A stretch of 38,844 nt of DNA from NCBI GenBank assembly GCA_002426885.1, contig DINU01000016.1:1-38844 (forward strand). Reading direction: 5' to 3'. The DNA comes from Patescibacteria group bacterium UBA5532. Its GTDB lineage: Bacteria > Patescibacteriota > Gracilibacteria > BD1-5 > UBA2023. Below the pieces are notes generated by a model that saw only the letters and a list, made by a program, of their open reading frames with translations, was not told the DNA's origin and made no database searches. The translations under genes and the position numbers were made by a program. This document shows positions 1 through 11,248 of this stretch, in pieces (position 1 is the stretch's first letter; each line of letters begins with the position of its first letter).

Positions 1-1872
<1,872 letters not shown>

Positions 1873-2136
1873 AAGAGAATTCAGAATCTATAAAAATCAA
1901 GTTGCCTCAATTTTTTGAGATCTGAATCTTGCGTGCTTTTTGTTCTCGTTTCTTTTTAAAAAAATGGTATGAGAATTCGTAATATTCCCCTTTCAGGGAT
2001 ATTTTCTTCTTTCGAAGAATTACAATTCTTTTATTTATGAGTTTTTGACTCATTGTGTATTTTGCTTGTATAGATGTTAAGGAGCACTTCCGTACTATCC
2101 CACTCACCAGAAGACAAATTGTAAAGAACCGAAAGA
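1873..2136 (-). other. 16S-23S internal transcribed spacer without tRNA
   Basis: A 264-nt AT-rich spacer between the 16S 3' end and the 23S 5' end. No tRNA cloverleaf is visible; many bacteria carry tRNA-Ile or tRNA-Ala here, whereas this genome has tRNA-Ala elsewhere (5976-6052). The part next to the 16S gene (2075-2130) is the 3' arm of the 16S processing stem. A weaker inverted repeat around 1980-2005 could help release the 23S precursor. Confidence 0.85.
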
Positions 2137-3640
<1,504 letters not shown>

Positions 3641-3678
3641 GTTAGTTGTTTTTTTCCTGTAAACAGGAATGTGTTGTT

Positions 3679-3732
3679 GGTTCTTTACAAGTTTTGTCTT
3701 CTTGTAAGTGGGATGTTAAGGAACACCTCTGT
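3679..3732 (-). repeat. 5' arm of the 16S pre-rRNA processing stem
   Basis: In the minus-strand transcript this leader segment is complementary to the spacer segment at 2075-2130. The block directly flanking the 16S gene (…TTGTAAAGAACC / GGTTCTTTACAA…) pairs perfectly, and further paired blocks (AGAAGACAAA / TTTGTCTTCT, ATCCCACT / AGTGGGAT) continue outward for about 50 bp with small bulges. This is the usual RNase III type stem that loops out precursor 16S. Confidence 0.8.
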
Positions 3733-3754
3733 CTTGAGCGACAGAGCGTGAAGA

Positions 3755-3782
3755 TTTATATGGAAATTGCTCAGGAAGTCAA
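3755..3782 (-). promoter_or_regulatory. rRNA operon promoter
   Basis: The reverse complement gives -35 TTGACT and -10 TATAAA separated by 16 nt, about 110 nt upstream of the mature 16S 5' end. An A/T-rich tract just upstream (3783-3810) could act as an UP element. A small hairpin (CTCTGTCGCTCAAGACAGAG, 3727-3746) lies near the predicted transcript start. The rest of 3783-4010 shows no gene. Confidence 0.7.
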
Positions 3783-4010
3783 AAGTATTTTCGACTTTTT
3801 TTTCTTTCTCCAGAATATTGCCTTAAATACTGGATTTCTGGGATGAAAAAAAAGTGTAAATTTTCGCTCTGCAAAATCCGTACACATTTCGTATTCAAAA
3901 AATGGGATGAAAATTTAGAATATGAAATAGTGTGAAGTCAATAGGTTTATTTTTTAAAATCCCCAGTTCCGCTCCAATTTTTTCTAAAATATATACCTAT
4001 ATATGTACAG

Positions 4011-4042
4011 AAAAAAACTCCTTCCAAGTAGAAAGGAGTTTT
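4011..4042 (-). terminator. Intrinsic terminator of the peroxiredoxin gene
   Basis: Inverted repeat AAAACTCCTT / AAGGAGTTTT with an 8-9 nt loop. On the minus strand it is followed by a run of seven T, and it sits 16 nt after the peroxiredoxin stop codon. Confidence 0.75.
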
Positions 4043-4057
4043 CAAGAGAAGGATAAG

Positions 4058-4678
4058 CTAAGCTCCGAGTTCTTCTCCCACATGCCCCGCGATCTTGATC
4101 GATGGTTTCAGTGTTTTTTCTCCTGGAGTCCAACGAGCTGGACACGCAGTCCCTGGATTTTTTGCCATGAACTGGAGGGCTTCGATCTTTCGAAGCAACT
4201 CTCCACTATTCCGACCGAGTGCTCATGATGTCACCTCGATACCACGACAAATCCCTTCTGGATCGATGATAAAAGTCCCCCGCCCGGCAATTCCTGTCTC
4301 ATCATCGAGGATTCCATAGATCTCAGCAGTTCGAGTCGTATGATCTGCGAGCATCTGATACGGAAATCCTTTCATCAGAAGTTCATGCTGAACCCATGCA
4401 CGATGAGAAAATTCCGTGTCCGTTGACGCTGCAAGGATCGTGACATCAAGTGCGTCAAATTCTTTTTTCGCATCAGCAAGGTCTTTTAACTCTGTCGGAC
4501 AGACAAAAGTAAAATCTGCAGGGTAAAAAAAGAGGACGACCCACTTCCCTCGAAGACTCTTGAGCGAAATACGAAGCGTATCATCTCGGATCGGGTCGTA
4601 TGCAGGAAGGTCAAAAAGAGGAGCTGGAGTGTCGATTTTTACCACATCAGAAAAATTTTCAAAATCACAACAAGACAT
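4058..4678 (-). CDS. 2-Cys peroxiredoxin (AhpC/Prx1 type)
   Basis: Thiol peroxidase of 206 residues that reduces H2O2 and organic peroxides in the cytoplasm. The peroxidatic cysteine is Cys60 in DFTFVCPTE and the resolving cysteine is Cys179 in GTACPARW, followed by the family's C-terminal GEKTLKP stretch. One in-frame TGA (codon 152) joins the two halves; reading it as Gly restores a normal-length Prx with LRKIEALQF in place, and the frame then ends at TAG. The start MSCC follows a U-rich tract and has no SD. An unusual Cys-Cys pair stands at residues 3-4. It is divergent from ftsX, with its own terminator. A palindrome in its promoter suggests redox or stress control (inference). Confidence 0.95.
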
Positions 4679-4687
4679 AAAAACAAA

Positions 4688-4716
4688 ATTATAAGTAAAT
4701 GTAACGAAACCGTTAC
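4688..4716 (-). promoter_or_regulatory. Peroxiredoxin promoter with candidate operator
   Basis: The reverse complement carries a perfect TATAAT (4688-4693) only 9 nt before the ATG, so the 5' UTR would be a few nucleotides or less. Just upstream is the 16-bp dyad GTAACGAAACCGTTAC (4701-4716), with six-base arms around AAAC. It lies between -10 and -35, or over the -35, and no good -35 is seen, which fits a regulated promoter. The cognate regulator is unknown. Confidence 0.5.
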
Positions 4717-4826
4717 GGAAGCAGTGTACGAATTCAGGACGGAAAATCAAACAAATTCCTATTTACAAAGAAGAAGAAATCTGCAAAAATTCCAGAAAAA
4801 GAGGAGTGACTTTCAGAATGCAGAAA

Positions 4827-4855
4827 TTTTACTTTTTCTTCTTTTTTTCTATACT
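4827..4855 (+). promoter_or_regulatory. ftsX promoter
   Basis: -10 TATACT (4850-4855) preceded at 17 nt by a weak -35-like TTTTAC (4827-4832). It lies 24 nt before the ftsX start codon, with a T-rich region between. Confidence 0.45.
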
Positions 4856-4879
4856 CACGACAATTTCCTGAACTTCCCT

Positions 4880-5797
4880 ATGCGAATCCTGACCTACGCA
4901 CTGAAAAATATTTTCCGAAATAGTTTTCTCTCGATTTCGACGACCATGGTTATGGTCTTGATGGTGTTTTTCGTAAATATTCTCGTGTTTGCGGGTTTTA
5001 CGACCGAGCAACTGATCGACTTTACCAATAATAAACTCGGGATTTCCCTCTATCTGAAGCCATGATTCTCAGAAGAGAACTCGCACGTGATCGATCTGAA
5101 AAATGAACTCTACACGACGTTTCCGTCGATAGAACAAACGTATATTACGAAGGAATCTGGACTGGAAGAAATCCGAAAACGTGATCCAGGGCTTGCAGAA
5201 CTCGTCGAAACCGGTGCAGAAAATCCACTTCCGAACTCGATCCGTATCTCGGGAATCCATATCGATGAGTACGCTAAGCTCGATGAGGTGATCAATATGT
5301 ACCAGGATATTATCGAGTACGATCAAACGAATGAGAGTAAAATGATCACCTATAAAGATCAGGCAAATACGATCGAACCGACAGTTTTCGTACTCTATTC
5401 TATAAAATACGGAGTCTATATCCTGATTGGATTATTTCTTTTCACTGTATTTGTTGTCCTTTATAATGTCGTCGGAAATTTTATCTTCTTTTTCCGCGAT
5501 GAGATGAAAATCATAATGCTTGTCGGCGGATCTCCGACATTTATATATGGACCATTTGCATTGCAAGCATGTATATATGGATTTATTGGTTCTGGAGGAG
5601 CGGTACTTTTTTCAGTCCTTCTTTTTCGTTTTACAGATTTTCGAGAATATACGGGATTTATCCGATCATTTTTCGAGAGCTTTGTTCTTTTTCTTCCATG
5701 AGAAATCGCTATTTTCTCGATGCTTGGACTGATCAGTGGATACTTGGCTTCGAGGCGATATATCCGTCTGATTCGTGAAAGTGTACACGAAGCGTAG
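4880..5797 (+). CDS. ftsX: FtsX-like cell division permease
   Basis: Protein of 305 residues and four membrane segments: an N-terminal helix (about 20-42), a large extracytoplasmic loop, then three helices in the last 130 residues. The C-terminal block with IIMLVGGSPTFIYGPFALQ and GFIGSGGAVLFS matches the FtsX signature around LVGA…FI..PF…G…G. FtsX anchors the FtsE ATPase and activates peptidoglycan hydrolases at the septum. Two TGA codons (62 and 274) are read as Gly; the gene ends in TAG. ftsE is not adjacent, although ftsE-ftsX is usually an operon. The ATG follows a pyrimidine-rich stretch and has no SD. Confidence 0.88.
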
Positions 5798-5838
5798 GCG
5801 ATCGTAGACATGTCCCTATTACTATGTAAAAAATAAAT

Positions 5839-5866
5839 TTGCATATTTCTGTAAAACCTATATACT
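5839..5866 (+). promoter_or_regulatory. Promoter for the tRNA-Asp/tRNA-Ala transcript
   Basis: -35 TTGCAT (5839-5844), 16-nt spacer, -10 TATACT (5861-5866), located 20 nt before tRNA-Asp. Confidence 0.7.
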
Positions 5867-5886
5867 CCTCGTCGCCCAGTTATTTT

Positions 5887-5963
5887 GGTGCTGTAGCTCA
5901 GTTGGTTAGAGCGCTGCCCTGTCACGGCAGAGGTCGCGAGTTCGAATCTCGTCAGCACCGCCA
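5887..5963 (+). tRNA. tRNA-Asp (GUC), CCA encoded
   Basis: Complete cloverleaf. The acceptor GGTGCTG pairs with CAGCACC; the anticodon stem CTGCC/GGCAG encloses the loop CTGTCAC with anticodon GTC; the T arm carries GTTCGAATC. The 3' CCA is encoded at 5961-5963. Confidence 0.97.
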
Positions 5964-5975
5964 CATACTGATAAT

Positions 5976-6052
5976 GGGGCCTTAGCTCAATTGGCTAGAG
6001 CGCCTGCCTTGCACGCAGGAGGTCAAGGGTTCGACTCCCTTAGGCTCCACCA
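5976..6052 (+). tRNA. tRNA-Ala (UGC), CCA encoded
   Basis: Complete cloverleaf 12 nt after tRNA-Asp. The acceptor GGGGCCT pairs with AGGCTCC, with one G-U. The anticodon stem CCTGC/GCAGG encloses CTTGCAC with anticodon TGC; the T arm carries GGTTCGACTCC. CCA is encoded at 6050-6052. Presumably co-transcribed with tRNA-Asp. Confidence 0.97.
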
Positions 6053-6083
6053 TTTTGTTTTTCATTCACGTTAATTTTCTCTT

Positions 6084-6305
6084 ATGGGACTTCGCAATAA
6101 AAGACCTCGTGTACTCGTATATTCTGTGCGTGCAAAAGGAGTGTATTCTGGTGATAAGATAAAAAATGCTGTAAAGCATTATAAGAAGCTCCAGTCTCGA
6201 AAAGATACAGAATGAACGACGCTTTGGATCGAGAACGCAGAAAAGAAGGTACTCGCAAAGCTGAAGAAATACGGAATTTCTCCGACGAAAGCATTACATT
6301 CTTAA
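6084..6305 (+). CDS. Small basic protein of unknown function
   Basis: A 73-residue lysine/arginine-rich frame starting MGLRNKRPRVLVYSVRAKG and ending with a helical KKVLAKLKKYGISPTKALHS tail before TAA. One TGA (codon 44) must be read as Gly, which is why standard calling misses it. The ATG follows TTTTCTCTT, the local start context. The position between tRNAs and tuf, and the high charge, suggest nucleic-acid or ribosome binding. I do not recognise a family. Confidence 0.6.
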
Positions 6306-6316
6306 TCCTCCTTTTT

Positions 6317-6403
6317 ATGCCTCGACTTACGACACACGCACACAAAAAACTCAGAAAAGCAACAAATCGTATCATCGGAAAGATGCGAAAGACCAAGAAA
6401 TAA
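6317..6403 (+). CDS. Very small basic protein, putative
   Basis: A 28-residue frame (MPRLTTHAHKKLRKATN…, ends GKMRKTKK then TAA) preceded by CTTTTT directly before the ATG, like the other starts here. Eleven of 28 residues are Lys or Arg. It could be a small ribosome-associated peptide or a chance frame. It does not match L34, L36 or Thx by eye. Confidence 0.35.
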   Translation: MPRLTTHAHKKLRKATNRIIGKMRKTKK

Positions 6404-6431
6404 TTTGCGTTTTTTGCATTTTCTGTATAAT
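6404..6431 (+). promoter_or_regulatory. tuf promoter
   Basis: Perfect -10 TATAAT (6426-6431) with a weaker -35-like TTTGCG (6404-6409) 16 nt upstream. The predicted leader is about 38 nt, T-rich, and has no SD before the tuf ATG. Confidence 0.6.
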
Positions 6432-6475
6432 TTTTCCGCAAAAGTATTCTATTTTTTATCCTTTTATTCTTCGTT

Positions 6476-7669
6476 ATGGCAACTTACGATCGTTCAAAAC
6501 CTCACATGAATGTCGGGACTATCGGTCACGTCGATCATGGAAAGACGACCACTACTGCGGCAATCTCTATCGTACTCGGAAAGAAATACGGTGGTGACAT
6601 CACTGCATTCGATAAGATTGATGCAGCTCCAGAGGAAAAAACTCGTGGTATCACAATCAACACAGCACACATCGAATACCAGACAGCAACTCGACACTAT
6701 GCACACGTCGACTGTCCAGGACATGCGGACTATGTGAAGAACATGATCACTGGTGCAGCTCAGATGGATGCTGCTATCCTCATCGTCGCTGCGACTGATG
6801 GACCTATGGCACAGACTCGAGAGCATATTCTTCTTGCTCGTCAGGTTGGTGTTCCATTCATCGTCGTCTTCATGAACAAGTGTGATATGGTCAATGATTC
6901 AGAAATGCTCGATCTCGTCGAGATGGAAATCCGAGACCTTCTCTCAAAATATGAATTCCCTGGTGACGACACTCCTGTCATTCGTGGTTCTGGGCTTGTC
7001 GCTCTTGAGAACCCAGAAGACATGGACAAAGAATGGGGAGCAAAAACAATTATCGAACTTTTCGAAGCTCTTGAAGCATTTGTACCAGTACCTGAAAGAC
7101 CACTTGATAAGCCATTTATTATGCCTGTCGAGGACGTCTTCTCTATCAAGGGACGTGGTACGGTCGTAACTGGAAAAATCGAACAGGGTATCATAAAAGT
7201 AGGTGATACGGTCGAGATCCTCGGAATCCGAGACACACAGACGACAACTATTACTGGAGTCGAGATGTTCCACAAGAACCTCGATGAAGGACAAGCCGGA
7301 GACAATGCTGGACTTCTCCTCCGTGGTATTGAGCGTGAGCAGGTTGAGCGTGGACAAGTCCTCGCAAAGCCAGGATCTATCAAGCCTCACTCAAAATTCG
7401 AAGCAGAAGTATATGTTCTTACGAAAGATGAAGGAGGACGCCATACGCCATTCTTCAAGGGATACAAGCCTCAGTTCTACTTCCGTACTACTGATGTGAC
7501 TGGTGCTATCGAACTTCCAGATGGAGTAGAAATGGTTATGCCTGGAGATAATATCCAGATGACGATCGAGCTCGGTGCTCCGATCGCTATGGATCAGGGT
7601 CTTCGCTTCGCTATCCGTGAAGGTGGAAGAACTGTCGGATCAGGTGTTGTAGCTAAGGTCATCGCGTAA
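6476..7669 (+). CDS. tuf: Elongation factor Tu
   Basis: Full-length EF-Tu of 397 residues that delivers aminoacyl-tRNA to the ribosome. The G1 motif GHVDHGKT is at residues 18-25, followed by the switch region RGITINTAHIEYQT, DCPGHADY and MNKCD; domains 2 and 3 are intact and the end is GVVAKVIA. It contains no TGA although glycine is frequent, consistent with avoidance of the recoded codon in a very highly expressed gene. Its leader has no SD. It is followed by rpsJ, a shortened str/S10-type arrangement without fusA. Confidence 0.99.
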   Translation: MATYDRSKPHMNVGTIGHVDHGKTTTTAAISIVLGKKYGGDITAFDKIDAAPEEKTRGITINTAHIEYQTATRHYAHVDCPGHADYVKNMITGAAQMDAAILIVAATDGPMAQTREHILLARQVGVPFIVVFMNKCDMVNDSEMLDLVEMEIRDLLSKYEFPGDDTPVIRGSGLVALENPEDMDKEWGAKTIIELFEALEAFVPVPERPLDKPFIMPVEDVFSIKGRGTVVTGKIEQGIIKVGDTVEILGIRDTQTTTITGVEMFHKNLDEGQAGDNAGLLLRGIEREQVERGQVLAKPGSIKPHSKFEAEVYVLTKDEGGRHTPFFKGYKPQFYFRTTDVTGAIELPDGVEMVMPGDNIQMTIELGAPIAMDQGLRFAIREGGRTVGSGVVAKVIA

Positions 7670-7684
7670 AGTATATTCGTATGG

Positions 7685-7710
7685 ATTCAGAAAGAGCTTT
7701 CTTTCTGAAT
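7685..7710 (+). terminator. Hairpin after tuf (weak terminator or attenuator)
   Basis: Ten-base arms ATTCAGAAAG / CTTTCTGAAT around a 6-nt loop, 15 nt after the tuf stop. No T-run follows, so it may be an mRNA stabiliser or processing site between tuf and rpsJ. A second short palindrome CTTTCTCGAGAAAG lies at 7743-7756. Confidence 0.4.
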
Positions 7711-7787
7711 TCTATGAGTTTACTCTCAGGTCATTGCTTTCTCTTTCTCGAGAAAGGTCAGACTTTTACATCACTTTCTTTTTTTTC

Positions 7788-8114
7788 ATGACTGCTAAGA
7801 AATGAACGACACAGAAAATCCGTATCGTTATTAAAGCTTTTGAACATTCTCTCATCGATGAAACCGTCGAGAAAATCATAGCAACCGTGCGAGAAAGTGG
7901 TGCAACCTTCGTATGACCCGTTCCGCTTCCGACAAAAATCCAGAAGATTACTCTGAATCGTTCGACTTTTGTTAATAAGGATGCTCGTGAACAATTTGAG
8001 ATTCGTCGTCATAAGAGATTGATCGATGTCCTGGAGCCAAGTCCAAAAACTATGGAACTGCTTCAAAATATACATATTCCTGCGTGAGTCGGAATAGCTA
8101 TACAACTTGTGTAA
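7788..8114 (+). CDS. rpsJ: 30S ribosomal protein S10
   Basis: Protein of 108 residues whose frame holds three TGA codons (6, 43, 100). Read as Gly, two of them restore the family's invariant glycines: the one before PVPLPTK (G-P-IPLPT in other S10) and the one in IPAGVGIAIQL. FEIRRHKRLIDVLEP matches the conserved C-terminal half. This is one of the clearest proofs of UGA=Gly in the window. The start MTAKK follows TTTTTTTTC. It lies between tuf and rpmB; the rest of the S10 operon is not here. Confidence 0.97.
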
Positions 8115-8132
8115 TTTATTATAAAAAATAGT

Positions 8133-8330
8133 ATGTCTCGTGTTTGCCAACTTACTGGAAAAAGAACTTCTGTCGGAAACAATGTTTCTCACTCAGTTCG
8201 TCGTACAAAGCGTCGTTTTCTTCCGAATCTTTTCTGGAGAAATATTAAGGATCCTACAACAGGTATCACGCTTCGACTTCGACTCTCTGCAAAAGCTATC
8301 AAAACTCTGAAAAAACAAGGCATTCTCTAG
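8133..8330 (+). CDS. rpmB: 50S ribosomal protein L28
   Basis: A 65-residue bL28. MSRVCQLTGKRTSVGNNVSH is the family N-terminus, with RRTKRRFLPNL and the LRLSAKAIKTLKKQGIL tail. It is a little shorter than the E. coli protein (78). No TGA; ends in TAG 6 nt before tRNA-Leu. Confidence 0.95.
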   Translation: MSRVCQLTGKRTSVGNNVSHSVRRTKRRFLPNLFWRNIKDPTTGITLRLRLSAKAIKTLKKQGIL

Positions 8331-8336
8331 GGATTT

Positions 8337-8421
8337 GCCCAGATGGTGGAATCGGTATACACGGAGGACTTAAAATCCTCTCCTTTACAGGATACGGGTT
8401 CGAGTCCCGTTCTGGGCACCA
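8337..8421 (+). tRNA. tRNA-Leu (UAA), CCA encoded
   Basis: Class II tRNA with a variable arm. The acceptor GCCCAGA pairs with TCTGGGC; the anticodon stem GAGGA/TCCTC encloses CTTAAAA with anticodon TAA; the T arm carries GGTTCGAGTCC. CCA is encoded. It is embedded between rpmB and rpsP, so it is probably cut from the same transcript. Confidence 0.97.
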
Positions 8422-8467
8422 TCGAAATTCTCTCCTCATTTCTACGAACTTCTAATTTTCTTTTTTT

Positions 8468-8713
8468 ATGCTTAAGATTCGTCTCTCTCGCGTCGGTCGA
8501 AAACATGTAGCTCTCTACCAAGTGGTCGTGACTGATCACCGAAAAAGTTCAAAGCACGGATTTATACGTATCCTCGGATCCTATAATCCACACACAAAGG
8601 TGCTCGATATGGATCAGGAACTTGCGAAAACATATATAGGAAATGGAGCTCAGTACTCGGATACGATGGCTCGGATCCTGGAATCAAAGAAGACTTCTGT
8701 TTCGAAAAAATAA
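8468..8713 (+). CDS. rpsP: 30S ribosomal protein S16
   Basis: An 81-residue bS16. MLKIRLSRVGRKHVALYQVVV and the ILGSYNPHTK motif are diagnostic. No TGA. The ATG follows CTTTTTTT with no SD. It is paired with khpA directly downstream, the common rpsP-khpA order. Confidence 0.97.
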   Translation: MLKIRLSRVGRKHVALYQVVVTDHRKSSKHGFIRILGSYNPHTKVLDMDQELAKTYIGNGAQYSDTMARILESKKTSVSKK

Positions 8714-8755
8714 TCGTAAAGATTATTTTTTTATTTTGTTTCTTTATTAAAAATC

Positions 8756-9001
8756 ATGACTGCTACTGAATTTCTCGAGCTCATCATCGGATCGCTCATA
8801 GAGGATAAAAATCAGATGTCTATAACAGAAACAGTCGATGATCTTGGTACACTTCTCTCACTGCAAGTCGCACCGAGTGATATGGGTACGATCATCGGAA
8901 AAGGGGGAAAAACAATAGAATCGATCCGCACCGTCCTGAGGGTCTACGGCTCAAAGACAGGAAGAAGAGTAAATCTACGAATTATCGAAGATAAAGAATA
9001 A
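8756..9001 (+). CDS. khpA: KH-domain RNA-binding protein KhpA (YlqC)
   Basis: An 81-residue single KH domain. The GxxG loop is in MGTIIGKGGKTIESIR, followed by the family VNLRIIE end. KhpA proteins bind RNA, often with a KhpB partner, and lie next to rpsP in many bacteria, as here. No TGA. Confidence 0.9.
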   Translation: MTATEFLELIIGSLIEDKNQMSITETVDDLGTLLSLQVAPSDMGTIIGKGGKTIESIRTVLRVYGSKTGRRVNLRIIEDKE

Positions 9002-9015
9002 TTTTTATCGCACCT

Positions 9016-9447
9016 ATGGATAGCGTATTCGGCAATGGAATTCCTGTTTTTGGTGGTATATTTCAGTCCTATAATATCGAGGACTTGATAGGATATGGTG
9101 TTGCGATACTCTTGTTTCTCGGAGGAATATTTATGGTGCTGATGATCGTGTGGGGATGACTCCGTATGATCGTATCAGGATGACAGGACGGAAATATAAA
9201 ACCCGCGGTTCAGACAATAAAAAATGCAATTTTCGGAATAATCATTATCATAATGATCGTCTTTATTCTCCCATGACTCGGAAGTCTCATCGGAGTAAGC
9301 GTCGATCAATACGTCGGCCCAACTGCCGTATTTACCCGAATCCAAGAAATCTCAAGCATGCTTCTCGATAATACGATCCAGATATCTCCATTCGCTTCGG
9401 ATACCTCTTCCTTCCCTGATGATTTATCTTCTGACTCTTCTTTCTAA
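9016..9447 (+). CDS. VirB2/TrbC-like two-helix membrane protein (paralogue 1)
   Basis: A 143-residue protein with two strong membrane helices (about 26-48 and 65-90) joined by a short GGLRMIVSGGQDGNIKPA turn, the architecture of TrbC/VirB2 pilin-like proteins that are abundant in CPR genomes. Three TGA codons supply glycines at the helix/turn boundary (WGG-L, SGG-Q, LPG-L). The C-terminus is Ser/Asp-rich. It sits 3 nt before a paralogue of the same design. The role in a secretion channel or pilus is inference. Confidence 0.6.
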
Positions 9448-9450
9448 ATT

Positions 9451-9855
9451 ATGTTCGACTTTCTCATCCCGACGGCACATGCCGCAAGCGCACTTACCTA
9501 CTCAGAATCTTACAATCTCCACGATATAATCCGCGTAGGAGTATCACTCGTGGTACTGATCGCGTGACTCTGTGCAGTGGGATTTATCCTCTGGGGATGA
9601 GTCATGCTCGTGCTCTCAGGCGGAAAAGATGATAAAGTGAAGCCCGCGATCAATAGTATTCGCTACGCGGTCATCGGGATCATCATCATTATCATCTCGA
9701 TCCTGATACTTCCACAGTTCTGAGATGTTCTCGGGCTCAATGTCTCGTCGTATCTCTCGCCTTCTGCGATCGCGACAACAGTCCAAGAACTCGCTGGGAA
9801 AATATTCTGAGCGAGCAGTGGAGGAACGATCCTTAGTAGTGGTACCCAGTTCTAG
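9451..9855 (+). CDS. VirB2/TrbC-like two-helix membrane protein (paralogue 2)
   Basis: A 134-residue paralogue of the preceding gene: a short N-terminus ending in AHAAS (possible signal-peptide site), helix one, the turn WGGVMLVLSGGKDDKVKPA, helix two rich in Ile, then a Ser/Gly tail. Four TGA codons are read as Gly. The GG(K/Q)D..(V/I)KPA turn is shared with its neighbour, so the pair arose by duplication. It ends in TAG and the next gene starts 2 nt later on GTG. Confidence 0.6.
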
Positions 9856-9857
9856 TC

Positions 9858-10262
9858 GTGTCTACTCAAGATATTCTCATCGAGTATTCGAAGCGTCCTC
9901 CGAATAAGTGAGTCCTCGAAAATCCTACCATTCAGTATAAAGAACTGAATCGCCTCTGCGCTGATGTATGCGAGGTGTTTCTTGTCGTCGAAAATGACAT
10001 CGTAAAAGAGTTTTCTTTTGATGGATATATGTCGATCGTAGCGACTGCCTGTACATCGATCTTCGGCGAGTCGATCATCGGGATCTCGATCGATGAAATC
10101 CTCGCACTCGATGAGTCCTACATGCGGGATCTCCTCGAGTGACCTGTAAGCCAGCGACGAAGAAATGCTTCCGTCTTCGGACTTCTCGCGACGAAGAATG
10201 CTATCGAGTCCTATCGAGGGAGTGAAAAGCGATATGATTTTAGTGATGTACTTCTGTCATAG
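9858..10262 (+). CDS. NifU/SufU-like Fe-S scaffold domain, divergent
   Basis: A 134-residue frame starting on GTG, 2 nt after the previous stop. ILIEYSKRPPNKGVLENP, ELNRLCADVCEV and GPVSQRR…ATKNAIESYRG line up with the N-terminal NifU/IscU/SufU fold (Y..P.NKG.L..P; LCGD; GPVS..R…L..AL). Only the first ligand (Cys34, with Asp36) is where expected. The second canonical Cys position aligns with Ser59, with a Cys at 65, and the third is missing (RRNASVF). Two TGA codons (18, and the Gly of LLEGPVS) are at conserved glycines. It may be a non-canonical scaffold or a repurposed paralogue. It overlaps the convergent gene by 23 nt. Confidence 0.6.
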
Positions 10263-11061
10263 TTCAGCCAGTAATAATGCCCTCCAGTTCTTGAGGCGAA
10301 GTAATCTTCACCATACGAATCTCTTCTGAACTTTCAATACGCACTTCATATACAGGGAGTTCTGGTGCAATAGCGGAAACGATGGCACAAAGCTGTACAT
10401 AATGAATTTCCATCGTCTCTCGAAGAAGTCCTTCTTCCCCCTTCTGATTCAAGGATCCTCCTGTTATATCAGCTCGAAGCATTGCATCGACGGTACGTGC
10501 GATAGTCTTGCGAGTAATATCTGGCGTCACGACAAATCGCTGATGTCCTCAGTCTGGGGATGGAACGATCGTATACTCCGTACCACGGAGTACCGCGATA
10601 TATTGCTCGTGATGTATCCCATGTAAAACCTCAATCTTTGGGTATCCATTTTCTCCATTATTTTTCTCATACTCCGTGATAAGATTCCGAATAAATTGCT
10701 GACTTTCCGGCGATATCTGATATCCGTCTTCTACTACTACACGAGCGAGGAACCCACATCAGATCCCATCATGGTGAAAGTGTGCTTTATCTGAGTGGTG
10801 CGTGGTATGTTCGAGCCCACCGACTTGTTCGAGGAGAATTTCCCATACTTTTACTCGGATTTCATCAGTAATCTGAGTAAAATGTTCGAGTCATCCGAGA
10901 AGCGAGGAAAGAACTCAGAGGATTCATCCAGCACAGTGTGCTCATGGAGTGAGATCTGCCGTGCGTCGTCCATCTATGCAGACAACCACTGGGTTTGGTG
11001 GAAGTTCTCTTACATCATCGGGGGAAATATGTGGATAATCGGGGAAAGAATCGAGTGGCAT
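10240..11061 (-). CDS. Carbonic-anhydrase-like metal-binding protein, putative
   Basis: A 273-residue frame carrying seven TGA codons, ending in TAA. Cys28-Ile-Asp-Gly-Arg32 near the N-terminus resembles the CxDxR zinc/active-site motif of beta-type carbonic anhydrases. A His-rich block HTTHHSDKAHFHH leads to DGIGCGFL, where His97 and Cys102 could complete a metal site. The rest (IHYVQLCAIVSAIAPELPVYEVR) is not recognised. I chose ATG at 11061; a GTG at 11127 is an alternative. It is convergent with the NifU-like gene. The family call is an inference from motif spacing only. Confidence 0.45.
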
Positions 11062-11192
11062 ATTCAATAAAAAAAGAATAAGCCTGTCATTATTTACTTT
11101 TTTTAGAAAATCAAGTCTTTTATTCACTCTTTTTCTTATGAGTCAATAGATGGCATCCGTATCTGGCAAATCGACTTTTTCTGAACTTCCCT

Positions 11193-11220
11193 TTGACAAT
11201 TTCTATATTTTTCATACTAT
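11193..11220 (+). promoter_or_regulatory. Promoter of rpmH-rnpA-yidC
   Basis: Consensus -35 TTGACA (11193-11198), 16-nt spacer, -10 TACTAT (11215-11220). The leader to rpmH is about 22 nt and T-rich. The preceding 11062-11192 shows no gene. Confidence 0.75.
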
Positions 11221-11248
11221 CTCCGCACTATTTTGTAGTATTATCTCT

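Noticed and set aside
6841..7383. Minus-strand open frame of 180 codons
   Set aside because: Antisense shadow of tuf.
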